A stretch of 64,000 nucleotides of DNA from Chaunax sp. Z400 (Eukaryota > Chordata > Actinopteri > Lophiiformes > Chaunacidae): NCBI GenBank assembly GCA_037577475.1, contig CM075184.1:1207501-1271500 (forward strand), given 5' to 3'. A program made the translations under genes and the position numbers. Under the pieces are notes generated by a model. The model had not been told where the DNA came from. It ran no database searches and saw only the letters and a program-made list of their open reading frames with translations. The stretch's first letter is position 1; each line of letters starts with the position of its first letter. Positions 1-10,384 of this stretch are shown here, piece after piece.

Positions 1-134
1 GACAGAGGGTCTCACCACTTTTCTACACTATCCACCCCTAGACAGGGGTCTCACACCTATACTCTCCCTCTCATATTTTATGGATCAGGGACAAGAACCA
101 GGGGACTCATGAATGACATGCGCCGGCCCGTGCC

Positions 135-1253
135 TTGCCTTTGGCCTCTAGACAACCACGGTGTCGTCGGACAACGATGGGGAGCCCAATGGGAAACGAC
201 TTACCTAACCCCCTAACCCTAACCCTAACCCCCTCCCCTCCCTCCCCTCCACCATCAGACCAGGACCGAACACACATCACCAGCAATGTTGCGTTACCAT
301 GTAGTAACTTCATTTCATCTCTCCCTCTTACAGACAGTATACCGTTTCCACAGCAGAGGGAGCCAGAGTTGCCGGCCGCTGGGCCCTGCAAGACAGAACA
401 AAACACGGAAGTGGATGACATAAACATGATGATGATGGAGAATAGTTTAAAAGGCGATATGCCCACTACTTCTCCTACATCTGAGTCATCCACTATCAAA
501 CCTAACAGGCCCTCGGCCGAGCACCTGGCTCCCTTAGATCGCTCAGAACCAAAAACACACCAAAAAACAATGAAAAAGGTACAGGACTGGTCGCTGGAGG
601 CGTTGAAGGAGACCCTGATCGTTGGGGACTCAAACTTATCCCGTATCCCCTCCTTTACAGATCCCCAGATACAAGTAGACAGTTACCCTGGGGCCACCCT
701 CCATCATATCAACTCCATTCTGAAAAAAACACCCCCTTGCCAGACCCCTAAGAAGGTCATTTTTTCATTAGGCCTCAATAACTGTCTCCAAGAACAGGTA
801 CCCATGACCACTTGGAAACAACTCCAACAGCTCCTGAAAACCAGCCAAACTGTCTTCCCGAATGCCACTATCTACATCCCAATAATAAACTTTTCCAAGA
901 GACTAGCACTAAGCAAGCAGACTCTCATCACTTCTCTTAATAAAACCATAGCAGACAAGTGTAATTTTCTGCCTGAAATAAACCCCCTTCTCTTCCAGAC
1001 TGAGCCCACAGATCCCATACACTGGACCAAAAAAACAGCTGAGATGTTGCTCGGGTACTGGAAGCAGCAGTTAAACTTCCATCATCCCCCACCACAAGCA
1101 ACATCACTAATCTGTGTTTCTGTGTTCTGCCTTTTCCCTCACACCTGCACAGCTGGAGATTCTGGAGAAGGGCCTAACATTCATTCCAACTCCAAATCCT
1201 CCCACCCGACCGGAGCTCAGAGGGGACCTCCATACATTCCACAGGAGACTTAA
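135..1253 (+). CDS. PLE upstream ORF with SGNH/GDSL-hydrolase-like domain
   Basis: A 372-residue ORF. The first ~150 residues are low-complexity, rich in Pro, Ser and Thr. The C-terminal half carries blocks resembling an SGNH (GDSL) hydrolase: IVGDSN near residues 156-161 (candidate nucleophile Ser), GLNN near residue 214 (block III Asn) and DPIHW near residue 295 (catalytic D-x-x-H spacing). Esterase-type ORF1 proteins are known from CR1-like LINEs; their role is unclear. Residues about 24-33 are encoded by a telomere-like CCCTAA stretch. The ORF overlaps the RT ORF in another frame. The junction contains a pyrimidine-rich stretch ending in CAG at 1152, so splicing into the RT ORF is possible. 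Esterase activity is inferred from motifs only. Confidence 0.6.
   Translation: MPLASRQPRCRRTTMGSPMGNDLPNPLTLTLTPSPPSPPPSDQDRTHITSNVALPCSNFISSLPLTDSIPFPQQREPELPAAGPCKTEQNTEVDDINMMMMENSLKGDMPTTSPTSESSTIKPNRPSAEHLAPLDRSEPKTHQKTMKKVQDWSLEALKETLIVGDSNLSRIPSFTDPQIQVDSYPGATLHHINSILKKTPPCQTPKKVIFSLGLNNCLQEQVPMTTWKQLQQLLKTSQTVFPNATIYIPIINFSKRLALSKQTLITSLNKTIADKCNFLPEINPLLFQTEPTDPIHWTKKTAEMLLGYWKQQLNFHHPPPQATSLICVSVFCLFPHTCTAGDSGEGPNIHSNSKSSHPTGAQRGPPYIPQET
205..233 (+). repeat. Telomere-like CCCTAA motif inside PLE ORF
   Basis: Four imperfect CCCTAA units lie in the coding part of the upstream PLE ORF, where they are read as Leu/Thr/Pro. The C-rich strand is the plus strand, the same orientation as the longer tract at 4402-4547. 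Confidence 0.85.
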
Positions 1254-2991
1254 ACTCTTGGACCACTTCCAGGGGGAGCAGGAGCGACAGTTTGTTCCCT
1301 TCTCCGGACCGTCCCATTGGCAACCGCACCCAGATACCATCTCACCTGAAATCACACAGTTAATCACACAGAATCACAACACACTGGCAAAATGGCGTCC
1401 TTTACCGCCAGTACAACACAACATCACACATGAACAAAAACAGATCATAAAAGCACTGGGCAATAACAAACACATGGTAATAAAACCGGCGGATAAAGGA
1501 GGACGGATAGTTTTCCAAGACAGGAACAACTACATACTGGAAGCTAACAGACAATTAAATAACAGCACATATTATAAACCTCTGAAAATACCTCTTCAAC
1601 CAGAAACACACACACTCATCCGATCTATTACCAATCAATTACATCAACAGAAATACATCACTTTAAAACAAAAAGCCTACCTGGACGGTCCGGATGAACC
1701 TCGACCCCGCCTCTTCTATCTGCTCCCTAAGATCCATAAACCTCCTGATACGTGGACGGTCCCCTCAGTGGTTCCGGTCGGCCGACCCATCGTGAGCGAC
1801 TGTGGCTCGGAATCCTACAGAATAACAGAATACATAGATCATTTCATAAATCCACTGTCAAAACTCCACCCTAGTTACATCAAGGACACATACGAATTTG
1901 TCAATAAAATCAACAAAATGCAGGTACCGTCGAATACTTTCCTCTTCACTATAGATATAGATTCATTATACACCAACATTGAAACACCACGTGGCCTAGC
2001 AGCCATTAAACACACCTTGGATAAATACCCAAACCCATCAAGACCAGATAAACTCATATTACAGGCATTAGAAATTACTCTCACCCGCAACGATTTTCAA
2101 TTTAATAATCAGTATTATCTCCAGCTTTGCGGGTGTGCCATGGGAAGGAAATACTCACCATCATACGCGGATATCTATCTCGCCCACTGGGAAGACACGG
2201 CTTTTCATAAATTAACAATTAAACCTCTGCTTTACTTCCGATACCTCGACGACATCTTTGGCCTGTGGACTCGGTCTGAGGAAGAATTTCAATCATTCAT
2301 CCACGTCCTCAATTCACACCACCCAAAAATAAAATTAAAATACAATTTACAACCCCTTACCGTCGAATTCTTGGACACACGGGTCTTCTTCCGCGACTCC
2401 GGTGACCAGAAAAAAATAATGGCTACCAAGGTTTACTTCAAGGACACTGACAGACACGCCCTCCTGCACAAAACCAGCTTTCGGACGGAGTCCGGCGGCT
2501 GCCTGGAGAGGTGCCGCATGATCTCTGCCTATAGAAGAAATAAAAACCTGAAGGACCTACTAGTACACACTAATCTTAATAAAAACGAAAAGAATAGGGA
2601 AGCGTCTCGAGGATCGGAAATTAACTTTACTCGTCTCCCCCACATCTACAATAAATACGCTAAAGTGGGTTTTAACCCAGGGCAGGCCCTAAAACCCACC
2701 ACGGCTAACGTAATTTACGCGATCAGCTGTCGGGCCTGCCACAAGTTATACGTGGGGGAGACGGGAAACGAACTATACAAAAGAATAAAACAACACATAT
2801 ATATTATGAATAGCGGGAACAGCACAAGAACTTTATACCAGCATTTTAAACTCCACGGCCCACACAATGTTGAAAGTATGGGTCTGGAGAGTAATCACCA
2901 CTGGACCACGACGCAACGGCAAGCAGCGGAGAGGAAATGGATACATTTTTTAAAAACGATACACCACAACGGTCTGAACGAAAAGTATTAA
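1114..2991 (+). CDS. Penelope-like reverse transcriptase with C-terminal GIY-YIG domain
   Basis: The reading frame is open for 625 codons. It starts without an ATG (first codon GTG), so translation probably depends on splicing at the acceptor-like site ending at 1152 or on frameshifting from the upstream ORF. RT landmarks in order: LFYLLPKIHKP, GRPIVSDCGS, the motif A segment FTIDIDSLYTNI, motif B GCAMGRKYSPSYADIYLAHW, and the catalytic box YLDD with both aspartates. The last ~100 residues hold a CxxC pair followed by LYVGETG and a downstream R..QH, matching the GIY-YIG nuclease core in its PLE form. The product would nick target DNA and reverse-transcribe the element RNA in the nucleus. No internal stop or frameshift was seen. 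Confidence 0.85.
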   Translation: MFLCSAFSLTPAQLEILEKGLTFIPTPNPPTRPELRGDLHTFHRRLKLLDHFQGEQERQFVPFSGPSHWQPHPDTISPEITQLITQNHNTLAKWRPLPPVQHNITHEQKQIIKALGNNKHMVIKPADKGGRIVFQDRNNYILEANRQLNNSTYYKPLKIPLQPETHTLIRSITNQLHQQKYITLKQKAYLDGPDEPRPRLFYLLPKIHKPPDTWTVPSVVPVGRPIVSDCGSESYRITEYIDHFINPLSKLHPSYIKDTYEFVNKINKMQVPSNTFLFTIDIDSLYTNIETPRGLAAIKHTLDKYPNPSRPDKLILQALEITLTRNDFQFNNQYYLQLCGCAMGRKYSPSYADIYLAHWEDTAFHKLTIKPLLYFRYLDDIFGLWTRSEEEFQSFIHVLNSHHPKIKLKYNLQPLTVEFLDTRVFFRDSGDQKKIMATKVYFKDTDRHALLHKTSFRTESGGCLERCRMISAYRRNKNLKDLLVHTNLNKNEKNREASRGSEINFTRLPHIYNKYAKVGFNPGQALKPTTANVIYAISCRACHKLYVGETGNELYKRIKQHIYIMNSGNSTRTLYQHFKLHGPHNVESMGLESNHHWTTTQRQAAERKWIHFLKTIHHNGLNEKY

Positions 2992-2997
2992 ATGTAT

Positions 2998-3166
2998 CTT
3001 TCCCCCCCCCCCCTTTTTTTTAATGCATATATTTTTTTTCTCAGTGTTTTAAAAAAAAAAAAAAGCACTATTCCCTGGTTTCCCCTGTTCCTTTTTCCCC
3101 TGCAGGTGCTCTGTCGGGGCCCTCCCTCCAGTGCGGTGATCCCTAAAGGAGTTTTACGCCTTTTTT

Positions 3167-3199
<33 letters not shown>

Positions 3200-3215
3200 T
3201 TCTCTCTCTCTCTCT
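2998..3215. repeat. Homopolymer runs and (TC)n microsatellite
   Basis: Immediately after the PLE stop codon come a C run, several T runs, an A run near 3049-3064 and a TC dinucleotide tract from about 3168 to 3215. Short ORFs here are artefacts of the low-complexity sequence. Confidence 0.9.
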
Positions 3216-4050
3216 CGCCCTAAGAAGGTTAATAACCTCTAGGAGAGAGGAGAAATGGTCCGAGGTGAACCCGCCTGGAGGGACGGCCCCGGAATAAATA
3301 ACGAAAAAAATGTGTGTTTTAAGGAAAAATAAAACTGAAAAAGACATTATATGTTATTAATAATTTATAATGTTTTAACCATTTAATTCTATGAATTTTT
3401 ACCCTTTTAAAGAGGTACCACACTAATGACGGATATACCTGTATGTAATCATCTTGCATGAAATTTTATAATGTTTGGATTTTATCTAAGCACTTTCATA
3501 TATTATATTTTATATTGGATTTATATTTGGCGTGTTGCATGTTCTTTTAACCATTTGAAAGCACTTATACCTTTTAAAAAAAAAAAAAACTTTTAAAGCA
3601 CTTATTACCTCAGCACTTTACCCCAAACAGACATTTTTATGTTTATGTATAGGTATAACAGGCCCTTTGTGTAGGCAACCTCTTTTTATTAGCACTTATA
3701 TTTAATGTTATAAACAATCCCTCGCCCCCACCTATTTGGGTTTATTTATTTATTTTTAAATGTTTTGTCCCCGTCTTATGATTTACATGTAAGTTTAGGA
3801 CCCTAAGTTGTCAGACAGTGCCTATAAGAATCTTTGGTTTTATCACACAGACCTGCAGGAGAAATGATCCGAGGTACCAGTTATTTTAATAATTATTTTA
3901 ATAAATATTTATATTCCCTCTGCTTTCCATAATACATGAATCCAGTGGTGACCCTTTTTAAATATGGTTTTATTATCAATAAACCCTTAAATTCCCCCTT
4001 TCTTTTTAATTTGGAAGTGCTTTCTTGCAAAAGTGTCGGGAGTGGACTGT
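3216..4050. other. AT-rich stretch without recognised gene
   Basis: AT-rich sequence with no coding potential. Two short related phrases (gaaat-g/a-tccgaggt) occur near 3251 and 3863, hinting at a diverged internal duplication of the PLE 3' region. Nothing else was recognised. Confidence 0.5.
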
Positions 4051-4125
4051 GGCCATGGTGGAGATCGAACCGCCGACCGGCGACTTGCAGGGCACTCGCC
4101 CTGCCCCTAGACCACAGTTGCCTCT
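4050..4125 (-). repeat. tRNA-like (SINE-head-like) sequence
   Basis: On the minus strand this reads like a tRNA gene: an A-box-like TGGTCTAGGGG and a B-box-like GGTTCGATCTC at roughly normal spacing. Between them the anticodon arm is replaced by a perfect 7-bp hairpin (GCAGGGC/GCCCTGC) with a 4-nt loop, and the T-arm pairs poorly. It is therefore not a functional tRNA; a tRNA-derived SINE head or a tRNA-like part of a retroelement fits better. Confidence 0.5.
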
Positions 4126-4401
4126 AAGACATCCTGACATCACCGAGCATTTGACCTCCACAGGTGAAACGAATTTTAATTAATTTTTTCTAGAAAAAAG
4201 AGTTTTTTTTACCTGTAATATATCTAGCCACCTAGACTGAAGGTCGCAAGAGACGCCCTTTTTATTCCGTTTATTTATTTTAATTCGATTGGTTTTAACG
4301 CAGGAGAGAATTGTTAACGAGCTCTTTTAATTATTTTATAATTAGTTTCCTTGTGCCCGCGCCCCTCGTAGTACCCTTCAGGGTACCACGCTGAACACAG
4401 A

Positions 4402-4547
4402 ACCTAACCCTAACCCCTAACCCTAACCCTAACCCCTAACCCTAACCCTAACCCCCTAACCCTAACCCTAACCCCCTAACCCTAAACCTAACCCCTAACC
4501 CTAACCCCCTAACCCTAACCCTAACCCCTAAGCCTAACCCTAACCCT
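4402..4547 (+). repeat. Interstitial telomeric repeat tract (CCCTAA)n
   Basis: About 146 bp of CCCTAA units with frequent CCCCTAA and a few other variants. It lies 1.4 kb downstream of the PLE ORF and passes directly into the 28-bp minisatellite at 4548. Unit degeneracy argues for an old interstitial or subtelomeric tract rather than an active chromosome end. Confidence 0.95.
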
Positions 4548-7500
4548 GTACTGTATTTCAGGAGGAGTCACGCCTGTACAGAATGTCGGGAGGAGTCAGG
4601 CCTGCACTGTATGTCAGGAGGAGTCAGGGATCAGAGGAGTCATGTCTCTACTGTCTGTCAGGAGGAGTCAGGCTTGCACTTTATGTCAGGAGGAGTCAGG
4701 CCTGCACTGTATTTCAGGAGTAGTAAGGCCTTTAATGTATAACAGAAGGAGTCAGGCCTGTACTTAATGTCAGGAGGAGTACGGCATGTACTGTATGTAA
4801 CGAGGAGTAACATCTGCACTGTATTTCAGGAGGAGTCAGGCCTGCTCTGTATGTCAGGAGGAGTCAGGCCAGTACTGTATGTCAGGAGGAGTCAAGTCTG
4901 CACTGTATATCAGGAGGAGTCAGGCCTGTACAGAATGTTGGGAGGAGTCAGGCCTGCACTGTATGTGAGGAGGAGTCAGGGATCAGAGGAGTCATGTCTC
5001 TACTGTCTGTCAGGAAGAGTCAGGCTTGCACTGTATGTCAGGAGGAGTCAGGCTTGCACTGTATGTCAGGAGGAGTCAGGCCTGTACTGTATGTCAGGAG
5101 GAGTCACGCCTGTACTCTATGTCAGGAGGAGTCATGTCTGCACTGTATGTCAGGAGGAGTCAGGCCTGTAATGTATAACAGAAGAAGTCAGGCCTGTACT
5201 TTATGTCAGGAGGAGTATGGCATGTACTGTATGTAACGAGGAGTAACATCTGCACCGTATTTTAGGAGGAGTCAGGCCTGCTCTTTATGTCAGGAGGAGT
5301 CAGGCCAGTTCTTGATGTCAGAAGGAGTCAGGCTTGCACTGTATGTCAGGAGGAGTACGGCCTGTACTGTATTTCAGGAGGAGTCAGGTCTCCACCTTAC
5401 TTCAGGAGGAGTCAGGCCTGCACTGCATGTCGGGAGGAGTCAGGCCTATACTGTATGTAACATGTAGTAACCTCTGCACTGTATTTCAGGAGGAGTCAGA
5501 CCTGCTCTGTATTTCAGGAGGAGTCAGGCCTGCGCTTTATGTTTGGAGGAGTCAGGCCTGTACTGTATGTCAGGAGGAGTCAGGGATCGGAGGAGTCAGG
5601 CCTGCACTGTATGTCAGGAGCAGTAAGGCCTGTAATGTATAACAGAAGGAGTCAGGCCTGTACTTTATGTTAGGAGGAGTACAGCCTGTACTGTATGTAA
5701 CAAGGAGTAACGTCTGCACTGTAATTCAGGAGGAGCCAGGCTTGCTCTGTAAGTCAGGAGGAGTCCAGCCAGTACTGTATGTCAGGAGGAGTCAGGCCTG
5801 CACAGTATGTCTGAAGGAGTACAGTCTGTACCTTATCTAAAGTGGAGTCAGGCCTGCACTGTTATCAGGAGGAGTCAGGCCTGTACTGTATGTCAGAAGG
5901 AGTCAGGCCTGTACTGTATGTCTGGAGGAGTCAGGCCTGTACTGTATGTCAGGAGGACTACACCTGTACTGTATTTAACGAGGAGTAAGGTCTACACTGT
6001 ACGTCAGGAGGATTCAGGCCAGTACTGTATGTCAGGAGGAGTCAGGCCTGCACTGTATTTCAGGAGGAGTCAGGCCTGCACTGTATGTCAGGAGGAGTAC
6101 GGCCTATACTGTATGTCAGGAGGAGTCAGGGATTTGTGGAGTCAGGCCTGTACAGAATGTTAGGAGGAGTCAGTCCTGCACTGTATGTCAGGAGGAGTCA
6201 GGCCTGTACAGAATATCAGGAGGAGTCAGGCCTGCACTGTATGTCAGGAGGAGTCAGGGATTTGAGGAGTCAGGCCTGTACAGAATGTCAGGAGGAGTCA
6301 GGCCTGCACTGTATGTCAGGAGGAGTCAGGCCTGTACAGAATATCAGGAGGAGTCAGGCCTGTACTGTATGTCAGGAGTAGTAAGGCCTGTAATGTATAA
6401 CAGAAGGAGTCAGGCCTGTATTTAATGTCAGGAGGAGTACGGCATGTACTGTATGTAACGAGGAGCAACATCTGCACTGTATTTCAGGAGGAGTCAAGCC
6501 TGCACTGTATGTCAGGAGGAGTCAGGCCTGTACTGTATGTCAGGAGGAGTCAGGCCTGCACTGTATTTCAGGAGGAGTCAGGCCTGCACTGTATGTCAGG
6601 AGGAGTACGGCCTATACTGTATGTCAGGAGGAGTCAGGGATTTGTGGAGTCAGGCCTGTACAGAATGTCAGGAGGAGTCAGTCCTGCACTGTATGTCAGG
6701 AGGAGTCAGGCCTGTACAGAATATCAGGAGGAGTCAGGCCTGCACTGTATGTCAGGAGGAGTCAGGGATTTGAGGAGTCAGGCCTGTACAGAATGTCAGG
6801 AGGAGTCAGGCCTGCACTGTATGTCAGGAGGAGTCAGGCCTGTACAGAATATCAGGAGGAGTCAGGCCTGTACTGTATGTCAGGAGTAGTAAGGCCTGTA
6901 ATGTATAACAGAAGGAGTCAGGCCTGTATTTAATGTCAGGAGGAGTACGGCATGTACTGTATGTAACGAGGAGCAACATCTGCACTGTATTTCAGGAGGA
7001 GTCAAGCCTGCACTGTATGTCAGGAGGAGTCAGGCCTGTACAGAATGTCGGGAAGAGTCAGGCCTGCACTGTATGTCAGGAGGAGTCAGGGATCAGAGGA
7101 GTCATGTCTCTACTGTCTGTCAAGAGGAGTCAGGCTTGCACTTTATGTCAGGAGGAGTCAGGCCTGCACTGTATTTCAGGAGTAGTAAGGCCTTTAATGT
7201 ATAACAGAAGGAGTCAGGCCTATACTTAATGTCAGGAGGAGTACGGCATGTACTGTATGTAACGAGGAGTAACATCTGCACTGTATTTCAGGAGGAGTCA
7301 GGCCTGCTCTGTATGTCAGGAGGAGTCAGGCCAGTACTGTATGTCAGGAGGAGTCAAGTCTGCACTGTATATCAGGAGGAGTCAGGCTTGCACTGTATGT
7401 CAGGAGTAGTCAGGCTTGCACTGTATGTGGAGGAGGAGTCAGGGATCAGAGGAGTCATGTCTCTACTGTCTGTCAGGAAGAGTCAGGCTTGCACTGTATG

Positions 7501-9615
7501 TCAGGAGTAGTCAGGCTTGCACTGTATGTCAGGAGGAGTCAGGCCTGTACTGTATGTCAGGAGGAGTCACGCCTGTACTCTATGTCAGGAGGAGTCAGGC
7601 TTGCACTGTATGTCAGGAGGACTACGGCCTTTACTGTATTTCAGGAGGAGTCAGGTCTCCACCTTACTTCAGGAGGAGTCAGGCCTGCACTGCATGTCGG
7701 GAGGAGTCAGGCCTATACTGTATGTAACATGTAGTAACCTCTGCACTGTATTTCAGGAGGGGTCAGACCTGCTCTGTATTTCAGGAGGAGTCAGGCCTGC
7801 GCTTTATGTTTGGAGGAGTCAGGCCTGTACTGTATGTCAGGAGGAGTCAGGGATCGGAGGAGTCAGGCCTGCACTGTATGTCAGGAGGAGTCAGGCCTGT
7901 AATGTATAACAGAAGAAGTCAGGCCTGTACTTTATGTCAGGAGGAGTACGGCATGTACTGTATGTAACAAGGAGTAACATCTGCACCGTATTTCAGGAGG
8001 AGTCAGGCCTGCTCTGTATGTCAGGAGGAGTCAGGCCAGTACTGGATGACAGGAGGAGTCAGGCCTGTACAGAATGTCAGGAGAAGTCAAGCCTGCACTG
8101 TATGTCAGGAGGAGTCAGGCCTGTACAGAATGTCGGGAGGAGTCAGGCCTGCACTGTATGTCAGGAGGAGTCAGGGATCAGAGGAGTCATGTCTCTACTG
8201 TCTGTCAGGAGGAGTCAGGCTTGCACTGTATGTCAGGAGGAGTCAGGCCTGTACTGTATGACAGGAGGAGTCAGGCCTGCACTGTATGTCAGGAGGAGTC
8301 AGGCCTGCACTGTATGTCAGGAGGAGTACGGCCTATACTGTATGTCAGGAGGAGTAAGGGATTTGAGGAGTCAGGCCTGTACAGAATGTCAGGAGGAGTC
8401 AGGCCTGCACTGTATGTCAGGAGGAGTCAGGGATCAGAGGAGTCATGTCTCTACTGTCTATCAGGAGGAGTCAGGCTTGCACTGTATGTCAGGAGGAGTC
8501 AGGCCTGTACTGTATGTCAGGAGGAGTCACGCCTGTAGTCTATGTCAGGAGGAGTCAGGCCTGCACTGTATGTCAGGAGGAGTCAGGCCTGAATTGAATG
8601 TCAGGAGGAGTCAGGGATCGGTGAAGTCAAGCCTGCATTGTTATCAGGAGGAGTCAGGCCTGTACAGAATGTCAGGAGGAGTCAGGCCTGCACTGTAAGT
8701 CAGGAGGAGTCAGGCCAGTACTGTATGTCAGGAGGAATCATGCCTGCGCTTTGTCTGGAGGATTCAGGCTTGTACTGTATGTCAGGAGGAGTCAGGGATC
8801 GGAGGAGTCATGTCTCTACTGTCTGTCAGGAGGAGTCAGGCTTGCACTGTATGTCAGGAGGAGTCAGGCTTGCACTGTACGTCAGGAGGATTCAGGCCTG
8901 AACTGTATGTCACAAGGAGTCAGGCCTGCGCTTTATGTCTGGAGGGTCAGGTCTGTACTGTATGTCAGGAGGAGTATGGCTTGTACTGTATTTGACGAGG
9001 AGTAAGGTCTGCACTGTATGTCAAGAGGAGTCAGGCCCGCAATGTATTTTAGGAGGATTCAGGCCAGTACTGTATGTCAGGAGGAGTCAGGCCTGTTCTG
9101 TTTGTCAGAAGGAGTAAGGTCTGCACTGTATCTCATGGGGAGGCAGGCCTGCACTGAATGTCAGGAGGAGTCAGGCCTGCACTGTATGTCAGGAGGAGTA
9201 CGGCCTGTACTGTATGTCATGAGAAGTCAGGCCTGCACTCTATGTCAGGAGGAGTCAGGCCTGCACTCTATGTCAGGAGGAGTCAGGCCTGCACTCTATG
9301 TCAGGAGGAGTCAGGCCAGTACTGTATGTGCGGAGGAGTCAGGCCTGTAATTATATCAGGAGGAGTCAGGCCTGCACTACATGTCAGGAGGAGTCAGGCC
9401 TATTCTGTATGTAACGAATAGTAACCTCAGCACTGTATTTCAGGAGGAGTCAGGGCTGCTCTGTATTTCAGGAGGAGTACAGCTAGTACTGTATGTCAGG
9501 AAAAGTTAGGCATGCAGTGTTTGTCAGGAGAAGTCAGGCCTGGACTGTTTTATCACCAGGTTTTCAGTCTGCACTGTATGTCAGGAGGAGTTAGGCCTGC
9601 ACTGTATCTAAGGTT
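4548..9615 (+). repeat. 5-kb minisatellite, ~28-bp unit
   Basis: Head-to-tail copies of a unit close to atgtcaggaggagtcaggcc plus tgcactgt (28 bp), roughly 180 copies with point variants and shortened units such as those reading gggatcagaggagtc. Because 28 is not a multiple of 3 and the unit has no stop in any frame, reading frames cycle through three peptides, giving spurious cysteine-rich ORFs. Larger blocks are themselves repeated: about 6070-6420 recurs about 508 bp later, and parts of 4560-5650 recur near 7030-7920. Similar but more diverged units trail off by 9615. Confidence 0.97.
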
Positions 9616-10384
9616 TTGATAAACTAGTACTAGGCTGTTGAGCATATTGCCTTCAAATTCAGTGAGGACAGCTATAACAAGTTCGTAATGCAGGGTTCTG
9701 AAGCTTGTGCGTTTTTGTGCAAAGTTGTATGCGTTGCTGTGCGGTGAATGTTGATGTTTCGCCGTGAAGCAAGAAGTTGTTATAACTCTTCTGTAAATGG
9801 TCCAATCTGCCCCAAATTTTACACATTTGATAAGAGTGCCGCCCTGAACACATCTATATGGATACAATTGATAATAGTCACAGCGCCACCAAGTGAGGAC
9901 ATTATATACTGTACTTCAGAATTTGATGTGCTCTTATCAGGCCGTTCATCACAATCACTTCAAATTTGCTCAGTCAAGCCATAAGGCCTTGTTGAAGCAT
10001 CGTTGTAAATATTGTGAGTTTGGGTCACATGGCGGCGTTGCGACATTTGATGTTCGCCATCAAACAGGAAGTTGATGCTGAGAGGCCAAGGAAGTTCAGA
10101 TGCTCACCAAAATTGACACAATCGTCAAAGGTCATAGTACTTACAATCTCATATGGTTTACAGGATCGGTTGTGGTAAATTGGCTCCAAAGCGCCCCCTA
10201 TAAAACTTCAAATAAGCATATCTGAGTCTGTGTTTAACCTACATGTATGAAATTTGGTAAGTACGTTTAAAGGCCCACCCTGAAGACATATACAAAACAA
10301 TATTGAGTAACAGTGATAACGCCACCTGCTGGCAAATGCAAAAATGTGTCATGTGACAATTTTTGTTTGATTTTAATTAGTTTT
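9616..10384. repeat. Unclassified interspersed repeat sequence
   Basis: Non-coding sequence with recurring gcgccacc-type phrases near 9892 and 10319 and a related one near 10188. These resemble a widespread non-coding repeat of fish genomes. No termini or duplications could be fixed, so the class is left open. Confidence 0.4.

Larger units (their letters stand above)
1..3300 (+). mobile_element. Penelope-like retroelement (PLE) with RT/GIY-YIG
   Basis: A plus-strand retroelement whose core is the pair of ORFs at 135-1253 and 1114-2991. The class call rests on a reverse transcriptase followed in the same ORF by a GIY-YIG-type domain, the arrangement that defines endonuclease-bearing Penelope-like elements. 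Neither terminus is resolved: the 5' side may run off the window, and 3' of the stop codon lie homopolymer C, T and A runs and a TC microsatellite. No flanking LTR-like repeat or target-site duplication was found. The lack of stops across the whole RT ORF suggests a fairly young copy. Confidence 0.8.

Noticed and set aside
4050..4125. Genuine tRNA gene
   Set aside because: The anticodon arm is replaced by a closed hairpin and the T-arm does not pair well.
4767..9421. Many overlapping 60-250-residue Cys-rich ORFs
   Set aside because: They are readings of a stop-free 28-bp tandem repeat, with no start context, splice sites or non-repeat sequence.
4548..9615. CRISPR-like array (28-bp direct repeats)
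   Set aside because: Repeats abut without unique spacers, units vary gradually, and the genome is a vertebrate; this is a minisatellite.
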